Assembly: GCA_003241685.1 (NCBI GenBank)
Contig: QFPJ01000051.1
Span: 1 to 15,500 of the forward strand
DNA: 15,500 bases
Source: Sphingopyxis macrogoltabida
GTDB lineage: Bacteria > Pseudomonadota > Alphaproteobacteria > Sphingomonadales > Sphingomonadaceae
Reading direction: 5' to 3'
The notes under the pieces are model-generated. The model ran no database searches and was not told the origin of the DNA. It was given only the letters and a program-made list of their open reading frames with translations. This document shows positions 6,595 to 14,005 of this stretch, piece after piece; the first letter of the stretch is position 1; each line of letters begins with the position of its first letter. The position numbers were made by a program, and so were the translations under genes.

Positions 6595-8553
6595 TCAAAT
6601 GGCGACCTGACTGCCCAGTTCGACCACGCGATTGGTGGGCAGGCGGAAATATTCCATCGCGCTTTCCGAATTGCGCAGCATCCACGCGAACAGCTTTTCG
6701 CGCCAGATCGGCATGCCCGGCTTGCTCGCCGCGATCAGTGTCTGGCGCGACAGGAAGAAACTCGTCTCGATCATCTTGAACTCGCCGCCGCACGCCGTGA
6801 CGCGCTTCAGGGCCTCGGGCACGTCGACGGGCTGCATGAAACCGTAGTTCAGCACGACGCGATGAAACCCCTGCCCCATATCCTCCAGCGTGCACAGCTT
6901 CGCTTCGGGCACGAAGGGCACGTCGGCGATCTTGATCGTCAGCAGGATGATGCGTTCGTGCAGAACCTTGTTGTGCTTCAGATTGTGGAGCAGCGCGTGC
7001 GGCACGCCCTCGGCGCTGGAGGTCATGAACACCGCGGTTCCGGGCACGCGCGTCGCGCTGTTAGCGGCCGATTTGACGAAGATCGGTATCGGCATCGCGC
7101 CCTCGGCCATTTCCTGTTGCATCAGCTTGCGGCCGCGCGACCAGGTGGTCAGCATGGTAAAGATCGTCAAACCGATGGCCAGCGGCACCCAGCCGCCGTC
7201 GGGGACCTTGATCAGATTCGCACCGAAATAGGCGATGTCGACGACAAAGAAGACCGCCAGCACCGGCAGGGCCTTCCACGCCGGCCACTTCCACAGGCTG
7301 AACAGCACCACGCTCATCAGACAGGTGTCGATGAACATCGCACCGGTCACCGCGATGCCATAGGCGGCCGCCAGATTGCTCGAGGATCCGAAACCCAGAA
7401 CCAGGAGGATGACCATCGTCATCAAACCCCAGTTGACGAGCGGGATATAGATTTGCCCGGCGGCCGACGCGCTGGTGTGTTCGACGCGCAGACGCGGGAT
7501 GAAGCCCAGCTGGATCGCCTGCTGCGTCAGCGAAAAGGCGCCCGAAATCACGGCCTGACTGGCGATGATCGTCGCCAGCAACGCCAACAGGACGACCGGA
7601 ATACGCCAGCTGTCGGGCATCATCTGGAAAAAGGGATCCTGGATCAACTGCGCGGTCGGCGCGACCTCGCCCGCCAGCACCATCGCGCCCTGCCCCATAT
7701 AGTTCAGCATCAGCGCGGGCAGCACAAAGAACATCCAACTCAGCCCGATCGGCGCCCGCCCGAAATGCCCCATGTCGGCATAGAGCGCCTCGGCGCCCGT
7801 CACCGCCAGCACCACGGCACCCAGCGCGATGAAGGCGGTAAAGCCATCAAGATAAAAGAAGCGAAGCGCATTCAGTGGATTGAGCGTTTCGACGATGATC
7901 CATGGATTGCCGACGATATGCATGACGCCCAAAGTGGCGAGCATCAGGAAATAACAGAGCATGATCGGGCCGAACAGGGCGCCGACCTTGGCTGTGCCGC
8001 GCGACTGGATCGCGAATATACCGATCAGGATCGCCAGCGCGATCGGCACGATATAGGGCTGGAACCCCTCGTTGACATAACTCAGCCCCTCGGTCGCCGA
8101 CAGTACCGACATGGCGGGGGTGATCATGCTGTCGCCATAGAAGAGCGCGGTGGCGAACACGCCCAGCAATACGATCGGCCAGGTCCATCGCTTCTCGCCC
8201 GACTGGCGGCTGATCAATGCCAGCAGCGCCAGACTGCCGCCTTCGCCCTTGTTGTCGGCTTTCATGATCGTCAGCACATATTTGAAGGTGACGACCAGCA
8301 TCATCGACCAAAACACGAGGCTCAGCACGCCATGAACGTGGAGCGGATCGGCTTCGATCCGGTGATGCCCGGCAAAGGTTTCACGAAACGCGTACAGCGG
8401 ACTGGTGCCGATATCGCCGAACACGACACCGACGGCGCCAACGGCCAGCTTCAGCTTGCCGTCGCCATGATGTCCGTGGCCGGGATGGCCTTCGGCGGCC
8501 GCAATGGCAGCGCCGCTCGCGCCACCGGCCGTCTGTTGCGACTCAGCAGTCAT
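6595..8553 (-). CDS. kup: Low-affinity potassium uptake protein Kup (KUP/HAK/KT family)
   Basis: The 652-residue protein is a K+/H+ symporter of the inner membrane. The signature GVVFGDIGTSPLYAFRE lies at residues 43-59, followed by about 12 hydrophobic segments up to residue ~450 and a cytosolic C-terminal domain ending LGSQVAI. Length fits the family (about 620-650). The frame is open upstream to 8739, but the ATG at 8553 is chosen because the upstream part overlaps ccmI and reads as Arg-rich shadow, and AAAGG lies just upstream. The N-terminus is about 24 residues longer than in E. coli Kup and contains a His-rich HPGHGHH stretch (23-29). It starts 46 bp after ccmI on the same strand with no clear terminator between, so it may be read through from the ccm operon. 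Confidence 0.96.
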   Translation of the reverse strand: MTAESQQTAGGASGAAIAAAEGHPGHGHHGDGKLKLAVGAVGVVFGDIGTSPLYAFRETFAGHHRIEADPLHVHGVLSLVFWSMMLVVTFKYVLTIMKADNKGEGGSLALLALISRQSGEKRWTWPIVLLGVFATALFYGDSMITPAMSVLSATEGLSYVNEGFQPYIVPIALAILIGIFAIQSRGTAKVGALFGPIMLCYFLMLATLGVMHIVGNPWIIVETLNPLNALRFFYLDGFTAFIALGAVVLAVTGAEALYADMGHFGRAPIGLSWMFFVLPALMLNYMGQGAMVLAGEVAPTAQLIQDPFFQMMPDSWRIPVVLLALLATIIASQAVISGAFSLTQQAIQLGFIPRLRVEHTSASAAGQIYIPLVNWGLMTMVILLVLGFGSSSNLAAAYGIAVTGAMFIDTCLMSVVLFSLWKWPAWKALPVLAVFFVVDIAYFGANLIKVPDGGWVPLAIGLTIFTMLTTWSRGRKLMQQEMAEGAMPIPIFVKSAANSATRVPGTAVFMTSSAEGVPHALLHNLKHNKVLHERIILLTIKIADVPFVPEAKLCTLEDMGQGFHRVVLNYGFMQPVDVPEALKRVTACGGEFKMIETSFFLSRQTLIAASKPGMPIWREKLFAWMLRNSESAMEYFRLPTNRVVELGSQVAI

Positions 8554-8599
8554 TCGCGCGCCTTTAGCTGAGCCGGCAAGGCGGCGATAGCGTTGATTT

Positions 8600-9250
8600 T
8601 CAGGACCCCGCAGCCGGTTCGGGCGGCAGTTGCGGCCCCAGCGCCTGTCGAATCTGGGCGAGCCGCATCTCCAGATCGGGTCGCCACGGCGCTTCGGCCG
8701 GACTGCGGGCCAGCAATTCGCTCCACACCGCCTCCGCACCCTTCAGGTCGCCGCTCTGCGCCAGCGCCAGACCAGCGAAAAAGGGGGGCGCGGGATGTGA
8801 CGGATCGCGCTTCGCCGCCTCGTCGAACGCCAACGCCGCGGCGGGCGACATCACGCCGCCGCCATGCGCCACCAGGGCATTGCCCAGACCGACCCACAGG
8901 TCGACGTTGTCGGGATATTTGATCAGCCCCTTTTCCAGCGTCTGTGCCGCCAGCGCGGTCTTGCCGGTCCGCATGAACCCGTCCGACATGCCGATCCACT
9001 GTGCCGCGGGACCGAAGCGATCGGCCATGCCCTGCTGCCGGTCGGTGATCGCTTCGCCAAAGCCTTCGGGTTCGGCGGTCGGCGCGACGGGCTTGCCCGC
9101 CAGCGACGGGCTGCCCTGCAGCGCATAGCCCGCCAACCCCAGCATCACCGCCGCGCCGGCCAGCGGCCGCACCGCGGCGGGGAGGCGGCCCAGTCCCATC
9201 ATCCCGCCGAGGGTCAGAATGGCCGCCACGATCACTAACAGCCAGATCAT
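8600..9250 (-). CDS. ccmI: Cytochrome c maturation protein CcmI, short TPR form
   Basis: This 216-residue protein begins with two hydrophobic segments (about 2-20 and 27-45) flanking a short basic loop, followed by a periplasmic TPR-like region (about 84-190, with AAQTLEKGLIKYPDNVDLWVGLGNAL and a second unit around FFAGLALAQSGDLKGAEAVWSELL). CcmI presents apocytochrome c to the CcmF-CcmH ligation complex. The ATG at 9250 overlaps the ccmH stop (ATGA, 9247-9250), which decides the start; the frame is open further upstream but that part is ccmH shadow. It is about half the length of CcmI in Rhodobacter. The call depends partly on context, since TPR sequence alone is not specific. Confidence 0.85.
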   Translation of the reverse strand: MIWLLVIVAAILTLGGMMGLGRLPAAVRPLAGAAVMLGLAGYALQGSPSLAGKPVAPTAEPEGFGEAITDRQQGMADRFGPAAQWIGMSDGFMRTGKTALAAQTLEKGLIKYPDNVDLWVGLGNALVAHGGGVMSPAAALAFDEAAKRDPSHPAPPFFAGLALAQSGDLKGAEAVWSELLARSPAEAPWRPDLEMRLAQIRQALGPQLPPEPAAGS

Positions 9251-9687
9251 GCCTCGCCCTCCAGTTCCGCATCGGACCGCCGAAAGCGCCCGAATGCCAG
9301 CCAGCCGCCGACAGCCAGAAACAACAGCGGCCCAAGCCACAGAAAAGCGGTCGCCGCGTCGAGCGGCGGATCATAGGTCACCCAATTGCCATAGCGCGCG
9401 ACCAGCCAGCTGCGGATGGCATCCGGCGTTTCCCCGGCCGCGATCTTGGCCCGCACCTCGTGCCGCATGTCGCCGGCCAGCGGCGCGTCGCTATCGGCGA
9501 TCGACTGACCCTGACAGACCAGACAGCGCAGCGTTTCCATCAGCGCCTTGGCCTGGGCTTCCTTCACGGGATCATTGAGCTGCTGATAGGCATAGGGCGC
9601 CGGCGGTAGCCGGTCCTGCGCGTTAACGGGCGCCATCATGAATATCGCCAGAAACAACAGAGCGCCCCCGCGAAGGCGGCGGTTCAT
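9247..9687 (-). CDS. ccmH: Cytochrome c maturation thiol oxidoreductase CcmH
   Basis: The 146-residue form starts with a signal peptide (MNRRLRGGALLFLAIFMMAPVNAQD), then the CcmH domain with LRCLVCQGQSIADSD, whose Cys55 and Cys58 reduce the haem-binding cysteines of apocytochrome c. The helix bundle continues through IRSWLVARYGNWVTYDPP, and one transmembrane helix (about 113-133) anchors the C-terminus. The start is uncertain. An ATG at 9774 overlaps the ccmG stop as TGATG and would give 175 residues with a 29-residue basic extension, and an ATG at 9729 follows a weak GAAGG. I chose 9687 because it places the signal peptide at the N-terminus. A run of eight C (G on the coding strand) lies between the first and last candidate starts. 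Confidence 0.9.
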   Translation of the reverse strand: MNRRLRGGALLFLAIFMMAPVNAQDRLPPAPYAYQQLNDPVKEAQAKALMETLRCLVCQGQSIADSDAPLAGDMRHEVRAKIAAGETPDAIRSWLVARYGNWVTYDPPLDAATAFLWLGPLLFLAVGGWLAFGRFRRSDAELEGEA

Positions 9688-9773
9688 AGCGGCCCATCGG
9701 GGCGCGCGCCCTATAAGGCGCGGGATCATGGCCTTCGCGGGGAGGCGCCCCCCCCGGACATCCAACCGTCTCA

Positions 9774-10304
9774 TCACTGCATCGCCTCCAGCTTGGCGAC
9801 GATCTCCGGCACCTGATCGGCGGTGATGATGCCCTGAATCTGCTCGCGGATGATCCCCTTGCCGTCGATCAGGAAGGTTTCGGGGACGCCCGAGGATCCC
9901 AGCGCGATCTGGACGCTGCTCTGCATGTCGGCGCCGATCCGGTCGAAGGGATTGCCATATTCGCGCAGGAACATCGCGACATCGTCCGGCCGGTCGCGGA
10001 TCGCGATGCCGTCGATCGGAACGCCCGCCGCTTTCAGCGCCTCGAGTTGCGGCGCTTCGGCGCGGCACGGGATGCACCAGCTGGCGAACACATTGACCAG
10101 TCGCGGCCGCCCGTCGGCAAGCTGGCTGCTCTTCAACCCCGCCACGCCGGGGGTCGCGGGCGGCAGGTCGAACAGCGGCATCGGCTTATCGATCCATTGC
10201 GACTGGATCAGCGTCTCGGCCGGCGTCGTCAGGCGATAGATAAAGGCGCCGAACAGCAGCCCCATGATCGCCAGCGGCACGAACAGGACCCAGCGGCGCT
10301 TCAT
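9774..10304 (-). CDS. ccmG: Periplasmic thioredoxin-like protein CcmG (DsbE)
   Basis: This 176-residue protein has an N-terminal signal anchor (about 4-24, RRWVLFVPLAIMGLLFGAFIY) and a thioredoxin fold with the active site FASWCIPCRAEAP (Cys77, Cys80). The GSSGVPETFLID segment (cis-Pro loop) and the terminal helix are typical of the TlpA/DsbE group. It acts in the periplasm to keep apocytochrome c and CcmH cysteines reduced. The ATG at 10304 overlaps the ccmF stop (ATGA, 10301-10304) and is preferred over the longer open frame, which is ccmF shadow. Its own stop overlaps a possible ccmH start as TGATG. Confidence 0.95.
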   Translation of the reverse strand: MKRRWVLFVPLAIMGLLFGAFIYRLTTPAETLIQSQWIDKPMPLFDLPPATPGVAGLKSSQLADGRPRLVNVFASWCIPCRAEAPQLEALKAAGVPIDGIAIRDRPDDVAMFLREYGNPFDRIGADMQSSVQIALGSSGVPETFLIDGKGIIREQIQGIITADQVPEIVAKLEAMQ

Positions 10305-12268
10305 GCGAACCGCTCCCCGGCCTTGCGTGCTCGCCGGGCGCGCCAGATGGTCAGCAGCTGCGCACGGCCCAGCATCGACAGCGCCGCGCCCAGCGCGATC
10401 AGGCCGCCGCCCAGCCATATCCACCACACCAGCGGCTTCCACCACAGGCGCAGCTGGTAGCGATCGGGCCCGCCCGCCGCGCCGGGAACGGGCTGCCCCA
10501 GCACGGCGTAAAGCTGCCCGCCCGGCCGGGTCAGCAACGCGGCCTCGTTGGTTTCGGTCGGCGCGGTTCCCATCAGGCCGGGGAACATGCGCGATTCGGG
10601 TTTCAGCGTAAAGGAACCCCCGCCGGGCGTCGTCGCGACCAACGTCGCCTCCAAAGCCGTGTAATTGGGTCCGGCAACCGGCTTCACGCCGACGAAGCGC
10701 ACCGTGAAATCATCGACCTTCACCCCATCGCCCGGTGCCGCAGCGACCAGCCGTTCCTTGATGAAGGCGCTTTCGGCACCCATGCCCGCCAGCGCCACGG
10801 CGACGCCGAAATGGGCGATGACCATGCCCCAGGTCGGCAGCGGCGTGCGGCGCAGGTTGCGCCCCCACAGCGGCGCGATGCTGGCGACGGCGACGATCGC
10901 GGCGACCGTCATGCCCAGCAACGGCAGGATGCCGACCTTGCCCCCCGCGACGACCAGCAGCACCAGCACGACCGCGCCGGCCAGCGCCGCGGCGGGCAGG
11001 CGCGACCATAGCTTCTTGCCGTCGTCCTTGCGCCAGCTGAGCAGCGGCCCGGCGACCATGACGAGGCACAGGATCAGCGCCAGCGGCCCCGCGACCTTGT
11101 TGTAATAGGGCGGCCCGACCGAAATCTTCTCCCCCATCGCCTCGGCGACGATCGGATAGAGGGTGCCGAGCAGCACGAGCGCCAGGATCGTCGTCAGCAG
11201 CAGATTGTTGATCACCAGCGACCCCTCGCGGCTCAGCAGCGCGAACTTCTTGCCCTCCGCGACCGCCCCGGCGCGCAGCGCGAACAACGTCAGCGCCCCG
11301 CCGATATAGATCGCCATCAGGACGAGCAGAAAGGTGCCACGCTCGGGATCGACGGCAAAGCTGTGGACGCTGGTGAGCAGCCCCGACCGCACGATGAAAG
11401 TGCCGACCATCGACATGGAAAAGCCGATCACTGCCAGCATGACCGTCCAGGCGCGCAGCGCGTTGCGCGTCGCCGTCACCGCAACCGAGTGCAGCAGCGC
11501 GGCGCCCGCCAGCCAGGGAACCAGCGACACATTCTCCACCGGATCCCAGAACCACCAGCCCCCCCAGCCCAGTTCATAATAGGCCCAGTAACTGCCTGCG
11601 GTGATCCCCAGAGTCAGGAAAATCCAGCTTCCCAGCACCCAGGGGCGCATCGCGCGGGCAAAGGCCGGGCCGATTTCGCGCGTCACCAGCGCGCCGACCG
11701 CGAAGCTGAAGGCAACCGACAAGCCGACATAGCCGACATAAAGCGTCGGCGGATGGAAGGCGAGACCGATGTCCTGGAGCAGCGGATTGAGCCCCTGCCC
11801 GTCGGGCGGCGCCACGGGCAAGCGGTTGAACGGGTTTGACGAAAAGAGCAGGAAGGCGAAGAAACCCAGGCTGAGCGCCGCCTGCGCCGACAGCGTCGCG
11901 ACCAGCGTATCCTCGCGCAATCTTTTCTCGATCAGCGCGATCAGCGCCCCGGACAGGCACAGAATCATCAGCCAGAGCAGCATCGACCCTTCGTGATTGC
12001 CCCATGTCCCGGCGATCTTGAATATCATCGGTTTCAGGCTGTTGCTGTTGCGCGCGACCAGTTCGACCGACATGTCGGACCGGACGAACAGCGCGATCAG
12101 AAGGCCGAAGGACAGGGTCGTCAGCACCCCCTGCGCGACGCTGGCCGGGCGGATCAGCGTCGCCAGATCCTTCGGCCCGCCGCGCAGAAAGAGGATGCCC
12201 GCCACCAGCGACAGACAGGCAAGCGCCGCCGCGATCCAGAGCAGGGCCAGACCCAGTTCGGCGATCAT
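10301..12268 (-). CDS. ccmF: Heme lyase subunit CcmF
   Basis: This 655-residue integral membrane protein, the core of the haem-ligating complex, attaches haem from holo-CcmE to apocytochrome c. The WWD domain is clear (WGGWWFWDPVENVSLVPWL, about 235-253). Many transmembrane segments follow, and a large periplasmic domain near the C-terminus (about 530-620, KVDDFTVRFVGVKPVAGPNYTALEATL) precedes a last helix. The haem-proximal histidine segments GTWGNHEGSMLLW and FHPPTLYVGYVG match the family, and length is normal (about 650). The start ATG at 12268 gives the usual MIAELG N-terminus, but no good Shine-Dalgarno sequence precedes it. The 121-bp gap to ccmE carries a palindromic element whose end is 10 bases from the start, which may have altered the ribosome binding site. 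It overlaps ccmG by ATGA. Confidence 0.97.
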   Translation of the reverse strand: MIAELGLALLWIAAALACLSLVAGILFLRGGPKDLATLIRPASVAQGVLTTLSFGLLIALFVRSDMSVELVARNSNSLKPMIFKIAGTWGNHEGSMLLWLMILCLSGALIALIEKRLREDTLVATLSAQAALSLGFFAFLLFSSNPFNRLPVAPPDGQGLNPLLQDIGLAFHPPTLYVGYVGLSVAFSFAVGALVTREIGPAFARAMRPWVLGSWIFLTLGITAGSYWAYYELGWGGWWFWDPVENVSLVPWLAGAALLHSVAVTATRNALRAWTVMLAVIGFSMSMVGTFIVRSGLLTSVHSFAVDPERGTFLLVLMAIYIGGALTLFALRAGAVAEGKKFALLSREGSLVINNLLLTTILALVLLGTLYPIVAEAMGEKISVGPPYYNKVAGPLALILCLVMVAGPLLSWRKDDGKKLWSRLPAAALAGAVVLVLLVVAGGKVGILPLLGMTVAAIVAVASIAPLWGRNLRRTPLPTWGMVIAHFGVAVALAGMGAESAFIKERLVAAAPGDGVKVDDFTVRFVGVKPVAGPNYTALEATLVATTPGGGSFTLKPESRMFPGLMGTAPTETNEAALLTRPGGQLYAVLGQPVPGAAGGPDRYQLRLWWKPLVWWIWLGGGLIALGAALSMLGRAQLLTIWRARRARKAGERFA

Positions 12269-12278
12269 CTAATCACAA

Positions 12279-12382
12279 CCCCGTTATTGCGAAGATCGAA
12301 GCGTCGAAACAATCTCCAGCCATCATTGTTTTCGGCCGGCGGCGGGACATTGCTTCGCGTCGCTCGCGTTGACTGAACGGGG
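12279..12382. repeat. Imperfect palindromic intergenic element (REP/BIME-like) between ccmE and ccmF
   Basis: Left arm 12279-12313 starts CCCCGTTATTGCGA and ends CAAT. Right arm 12349-12382 starts ATTGCTTCGCGTCGCTCGC and ends AACGGGG. The arms are reverse complements with several mismatches and indels and enclose about 35 bases. The ATTGCTTCGC...CGCTCGC core is like dispersed palindromic repeats seen in many alphaproteobacterial genomes; whether this copy has relatives elsewhere in this genome cannot be seen here. Folded in RNA it would make a long stem between ccmE and ccmF. Confidence 0.7.
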
Positions 12383-12389
12383 ATAAACA

Positions 12390-12830
12390 TCATGCCTTCG
12401 GCGCCGCCTTGCCCGCATCCTTGGGCATGTCGCCCATCTGCGGCGGCATATAGCGTTCGTCGTGCTTGGCCAGGATGCGGTCGGCGACGAAGGTGCCGTC
12501 GGCGCGCATCCGGCCGTCGGCGACCATGCCCGATTCCTCACCGAACAGGTCGGGGACGATGCCGGTATATTCGACCGGCACCGACGCCTTGCCGTCGGTC
12601 GCGACGAAGCGGATCGTCAGGCCGTCGGACAATTTGCTGATGCTGCCTGCCGCGACCATGCCGCCCAGCCGCATCGGTTCGCCGACGACAGTCCTGCCGT
12701 CCTGAACCTCCACCGGCGTGCGGAAATAGGCGGCTTCGTCACGCAGCGCGCTCGCGCCCAGCACGCCCGCGCCGGCCACGCCGCTCAAGGCCACCGCGGC
12801 CAGAATCAGTCGTTGATGCTTGGCTTTCAT
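12390..12830 (-). CDS. ccmE: Periplasmic heme chaperone CcmE
   Basis: This 146-residue protein has one N-terminal membrane anchor (about 7-27) and an OB-fold beta barrel in the periplasm. The haem-binding signature LAKHDERYMPP is present, with His123, which binds haem covalently, and Tyr127, the axial ligand. It receives haem from CcmC/CcmD and passes it to CcmF. The segment LGGMVAAGSI (about 55-64) is the conserved first barrel strand. The ATG at 12830 overlaps the ccmD stop (ATGA, 12827-12830). The C-terminal tail after the signature is short and Lys/Ala-rich, as usual. Confidence 0.97.
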   Translation of the reverse strand: MKAKHQRLILAAVALSGVAGAGVLGASALRDEAAYFRTPVEVQDGRTVVGEPMRLGGMVAAGSISKLSDGLTIRFVATDGKASVPVEYTGIVPDLFGEESGMVADGRMRADGTFVADRILAKHDERYMPPQMGDMPKDAGKAAPKA

Positions 12831-12982
12831 CCCCGGTCCTTACGCAGCGCATCGCTCCGCCGCTCGGCCCTGCGCATCGACCGCCAGCTTTGCCACAGCA
12901 CCCCGCCGGTCAGCACCAGCGTCAGCGCATAGGCTGCCGCGACATAGGCCCATTGCCCGTCCCCGCTTATGACCCCCGTCAC
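12827..12982 (-). CDS. ccmD: Small membrane protein CcmD
   Basis: The 51-residue protein has one hydrophobic helix (WAYVAAAYALTLVLTGGVLWQSW) followed by a basic cytosolic tail rich in Arg (SMRRAERRSDALRKDRG), the classic CcmD layout. CcmD helps release holo-CcmE from CcmC. It lies exactly where expected between ccmC and ccmE. The start is a GTG at 12982, preceded by a G-rich stretch (GGGGGGACGGG) that may act as the ribosome binding site; no ATG is available near the N-terminus. The larger open frame to 13549 is ccmC shadow. The stop overlaps ccmE by ATGA, and the gap from ccmC is 32 bp. Confidence 0.88.
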   Translation of the reverse strand: MTGVISGDGQWAYVAAAYALTLVLTGGVLWQSWRSMRRAERRSDALRKDRG

Positions 12983-13014
12983 TCGTCCCGTCCCCCCGGC
13001 ATGATTATCCGGCC

Positions 13015-13746
13015 CTATGCTTCGTCGTCGGCGAGCCGCCTGAGGCGTGCCGCAACGCGGTTTTCGGCGATGATCCGGCGCATCCGCATCAGCACAATGG
13101 CCCCGAATAACAGCGAAAAGCCCAACAAGGTCAAGCCCAACGGCCACAGCAGCGCATTGTCGATGCTCGATCCGCGCAGCGTGATGCTCGGCCCTTGGTG
13201 CAGGCTGTTCCACCACACGACGCTGCGGTTGATGATCGGAATGTTGACCGCGCCGACCAGAGCGTAAATGGCGGCACCGCGCGACAGCGACCCGCCCTGC
13301 CGCTGCGCCTCGTCGCCACTCGTCAACGCTATGAAGCCGGCATAGAGAAACAGCAGGACCAGCATCGACGTCATCCGCCCGTCCCATTCCCACCAGGTTC
13401 CCCAGGTCGGCTTGCCCCAGATCGAGCCGGTGGCCAGGCACAGCGCGGTGAACAGCATCCCCGGCACCGCGATCGCCCGCGCCGCGATACCCGACAGGGG
13501 GTGGCGCCAGACGAGCTGGACCAGCCCCGCGATCGCCAGCGACGTCCACCCGCCCATGCCCAGCCAGGCCGACGGCACATGGACATACAGGATGCGCGCG
13601 GTCTCGCCCTGCTTGTAATCGCCCGGCACCATCGTCAGCCCGGCAACAGCGCCCGCGACCACCAGCGCCAGCCCCAGGCCGAGCAGCCAGGGGGTCAGCG
13701 GGCGGGCAATCGCCAGAAAACGGGCCGGATTCGCATAGGCGTGCAT
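13015..13746 (-). CDS. ccmC: Heme transporter/handling protein CcmC
   Basis: This 243-residue protein has six predicted transmembrane helices. The WWD domain is present as WGKPTWGTWWEWDGRMTS (about 110-127). The haem-ligand histidines match the family: His56 in ILYVHVPSAW and His183 in VVWWNSLHQGPS. CcmC presents haem to CcmE on the periplasmic face, normally with CcmA and CcmB, whose genes are not in this window. It is the first gene of the - strand ccm run. The ATG at 13746 has a weak TAAGG upstream. Its promoter must lie in the intergenic region up to 14005, shared with the divergent receptor gene. Confidence 0.96.
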   Translation of the reverse strand: MHAYANPARFLAIARPLTPWLLGLGLALVVAGAVAGLTMVPGDYKQGETARILYVHVPSAWLGMGGWTSLAIAGLVQLVWRHPLSGIAARAIAVPGMLFTALCLATGSIWGKPTWGTWWEWDGRMTSMLVLLFLYAGFIALTSGDEAQRQGGSLSRGAAIYALVGAVNIPIINRSVVWWNSLHQGPSITLRGSSIDNALLWPLGLTLLGFSLLFGAIVLMRMRRIIAENRVAARLRRLADDEA

Positions 13747-13816
13747 GGCGCGCAGAGCCTTAGGGGAGCCGCCGCCGCTGGTCCAGCCAATTGCGCCGGA
13801 TGCCGGTTGTTACAAT

Positions 13817-13828
13817 GGTATCGATACC
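13817..13828. promoter_or_regulatory. 12-bp perfect palindrome, LacI-type operator candidate
   Basis: GGTATCGATACC is a perfect palindrome centred on CG. Operators of LacI-family regulators have this central CG symmetry and are often found before TonB-dependent receptor genes for sugar uptake in alphaproteobacteria. The link to this receptor is inference. Confidence 0.4.
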
Positions 13829-13838
13829 GCGTTCGCAA

Positions 13839-13853
13839 AGTAATATTATTACT
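13839..13853. promoter_or_regulatory. 7-1-7 inverted repeat, Fur-superfamily-like box candidate
   Basis: AGTAATA-T-TATTACT is a perfect 7-1-7 inverted repeat. This spacing is known for Fur, PerR and Zur boxes, which fits a site in front of an outer-membrane receptor, but the exact bases do not equal a consensus I can name. Confidence 0.35.
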
Positions 13854-13992
13854 AGCACATTCTCCCTGTTGTGACGTTATTATCACAATCGACACCAAAA
13901 TGTAACCGATCGGTCACCAGCCGCCAATTATCGCTGGCGAAGTTGCGGTTTCCGCTCATCCTCGACAGGCGACCGGCCGGAGGTCGCCAAAA

Positions 13993-13998
13993 AGGGGA
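13993..13998 (+). promoter_or_regulatory. Ribosome binding site for the TonB-dependent receptor
   Basis: AGGGGA lies 7 bases before the ATG at 14006 and fixes the start just ahead of the signal peptide. Confidence 0.75.
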
Positions 13999-14005
13999 AA
14001 TCAAC

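Larger units (their letters stand above)
13747..14005. promoter_or_regulatory. Divergent regulatory region between ccmC and the TonB-dependent receptor
   Basis: This 259-bp stretch has no gene. Its core (about 13805-13905) is clearly AT-richer than the surroundings and must hold both promoters. It contains the inverted repeats GGTATCGATACC (13817-13828), AGTAATA-T-TATTACT (13839-13853), TTGTGA-N8-TCACAA (13869-13888) and ACCGATCGGT (13905-13914). I could not assign -35/-10 boxes with confidence to either side. Confidence 0.6.

Noticed and set aside
6862..8571. 569-codon open frame on the + strand opposite kup
   Set aside because: The product is rich in His, Arg, Gln and Asp without any fold-like pattern; it is the antisense of conserved Kup codons.
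13905..13914. ACCGATCGGT perfect 10-bp palindrome
   Set aside because: A 10-bp palindrome is fairly likely by chance in a region of this size, and it does not match a known operator I can name. It is listed only within the regulatory region.
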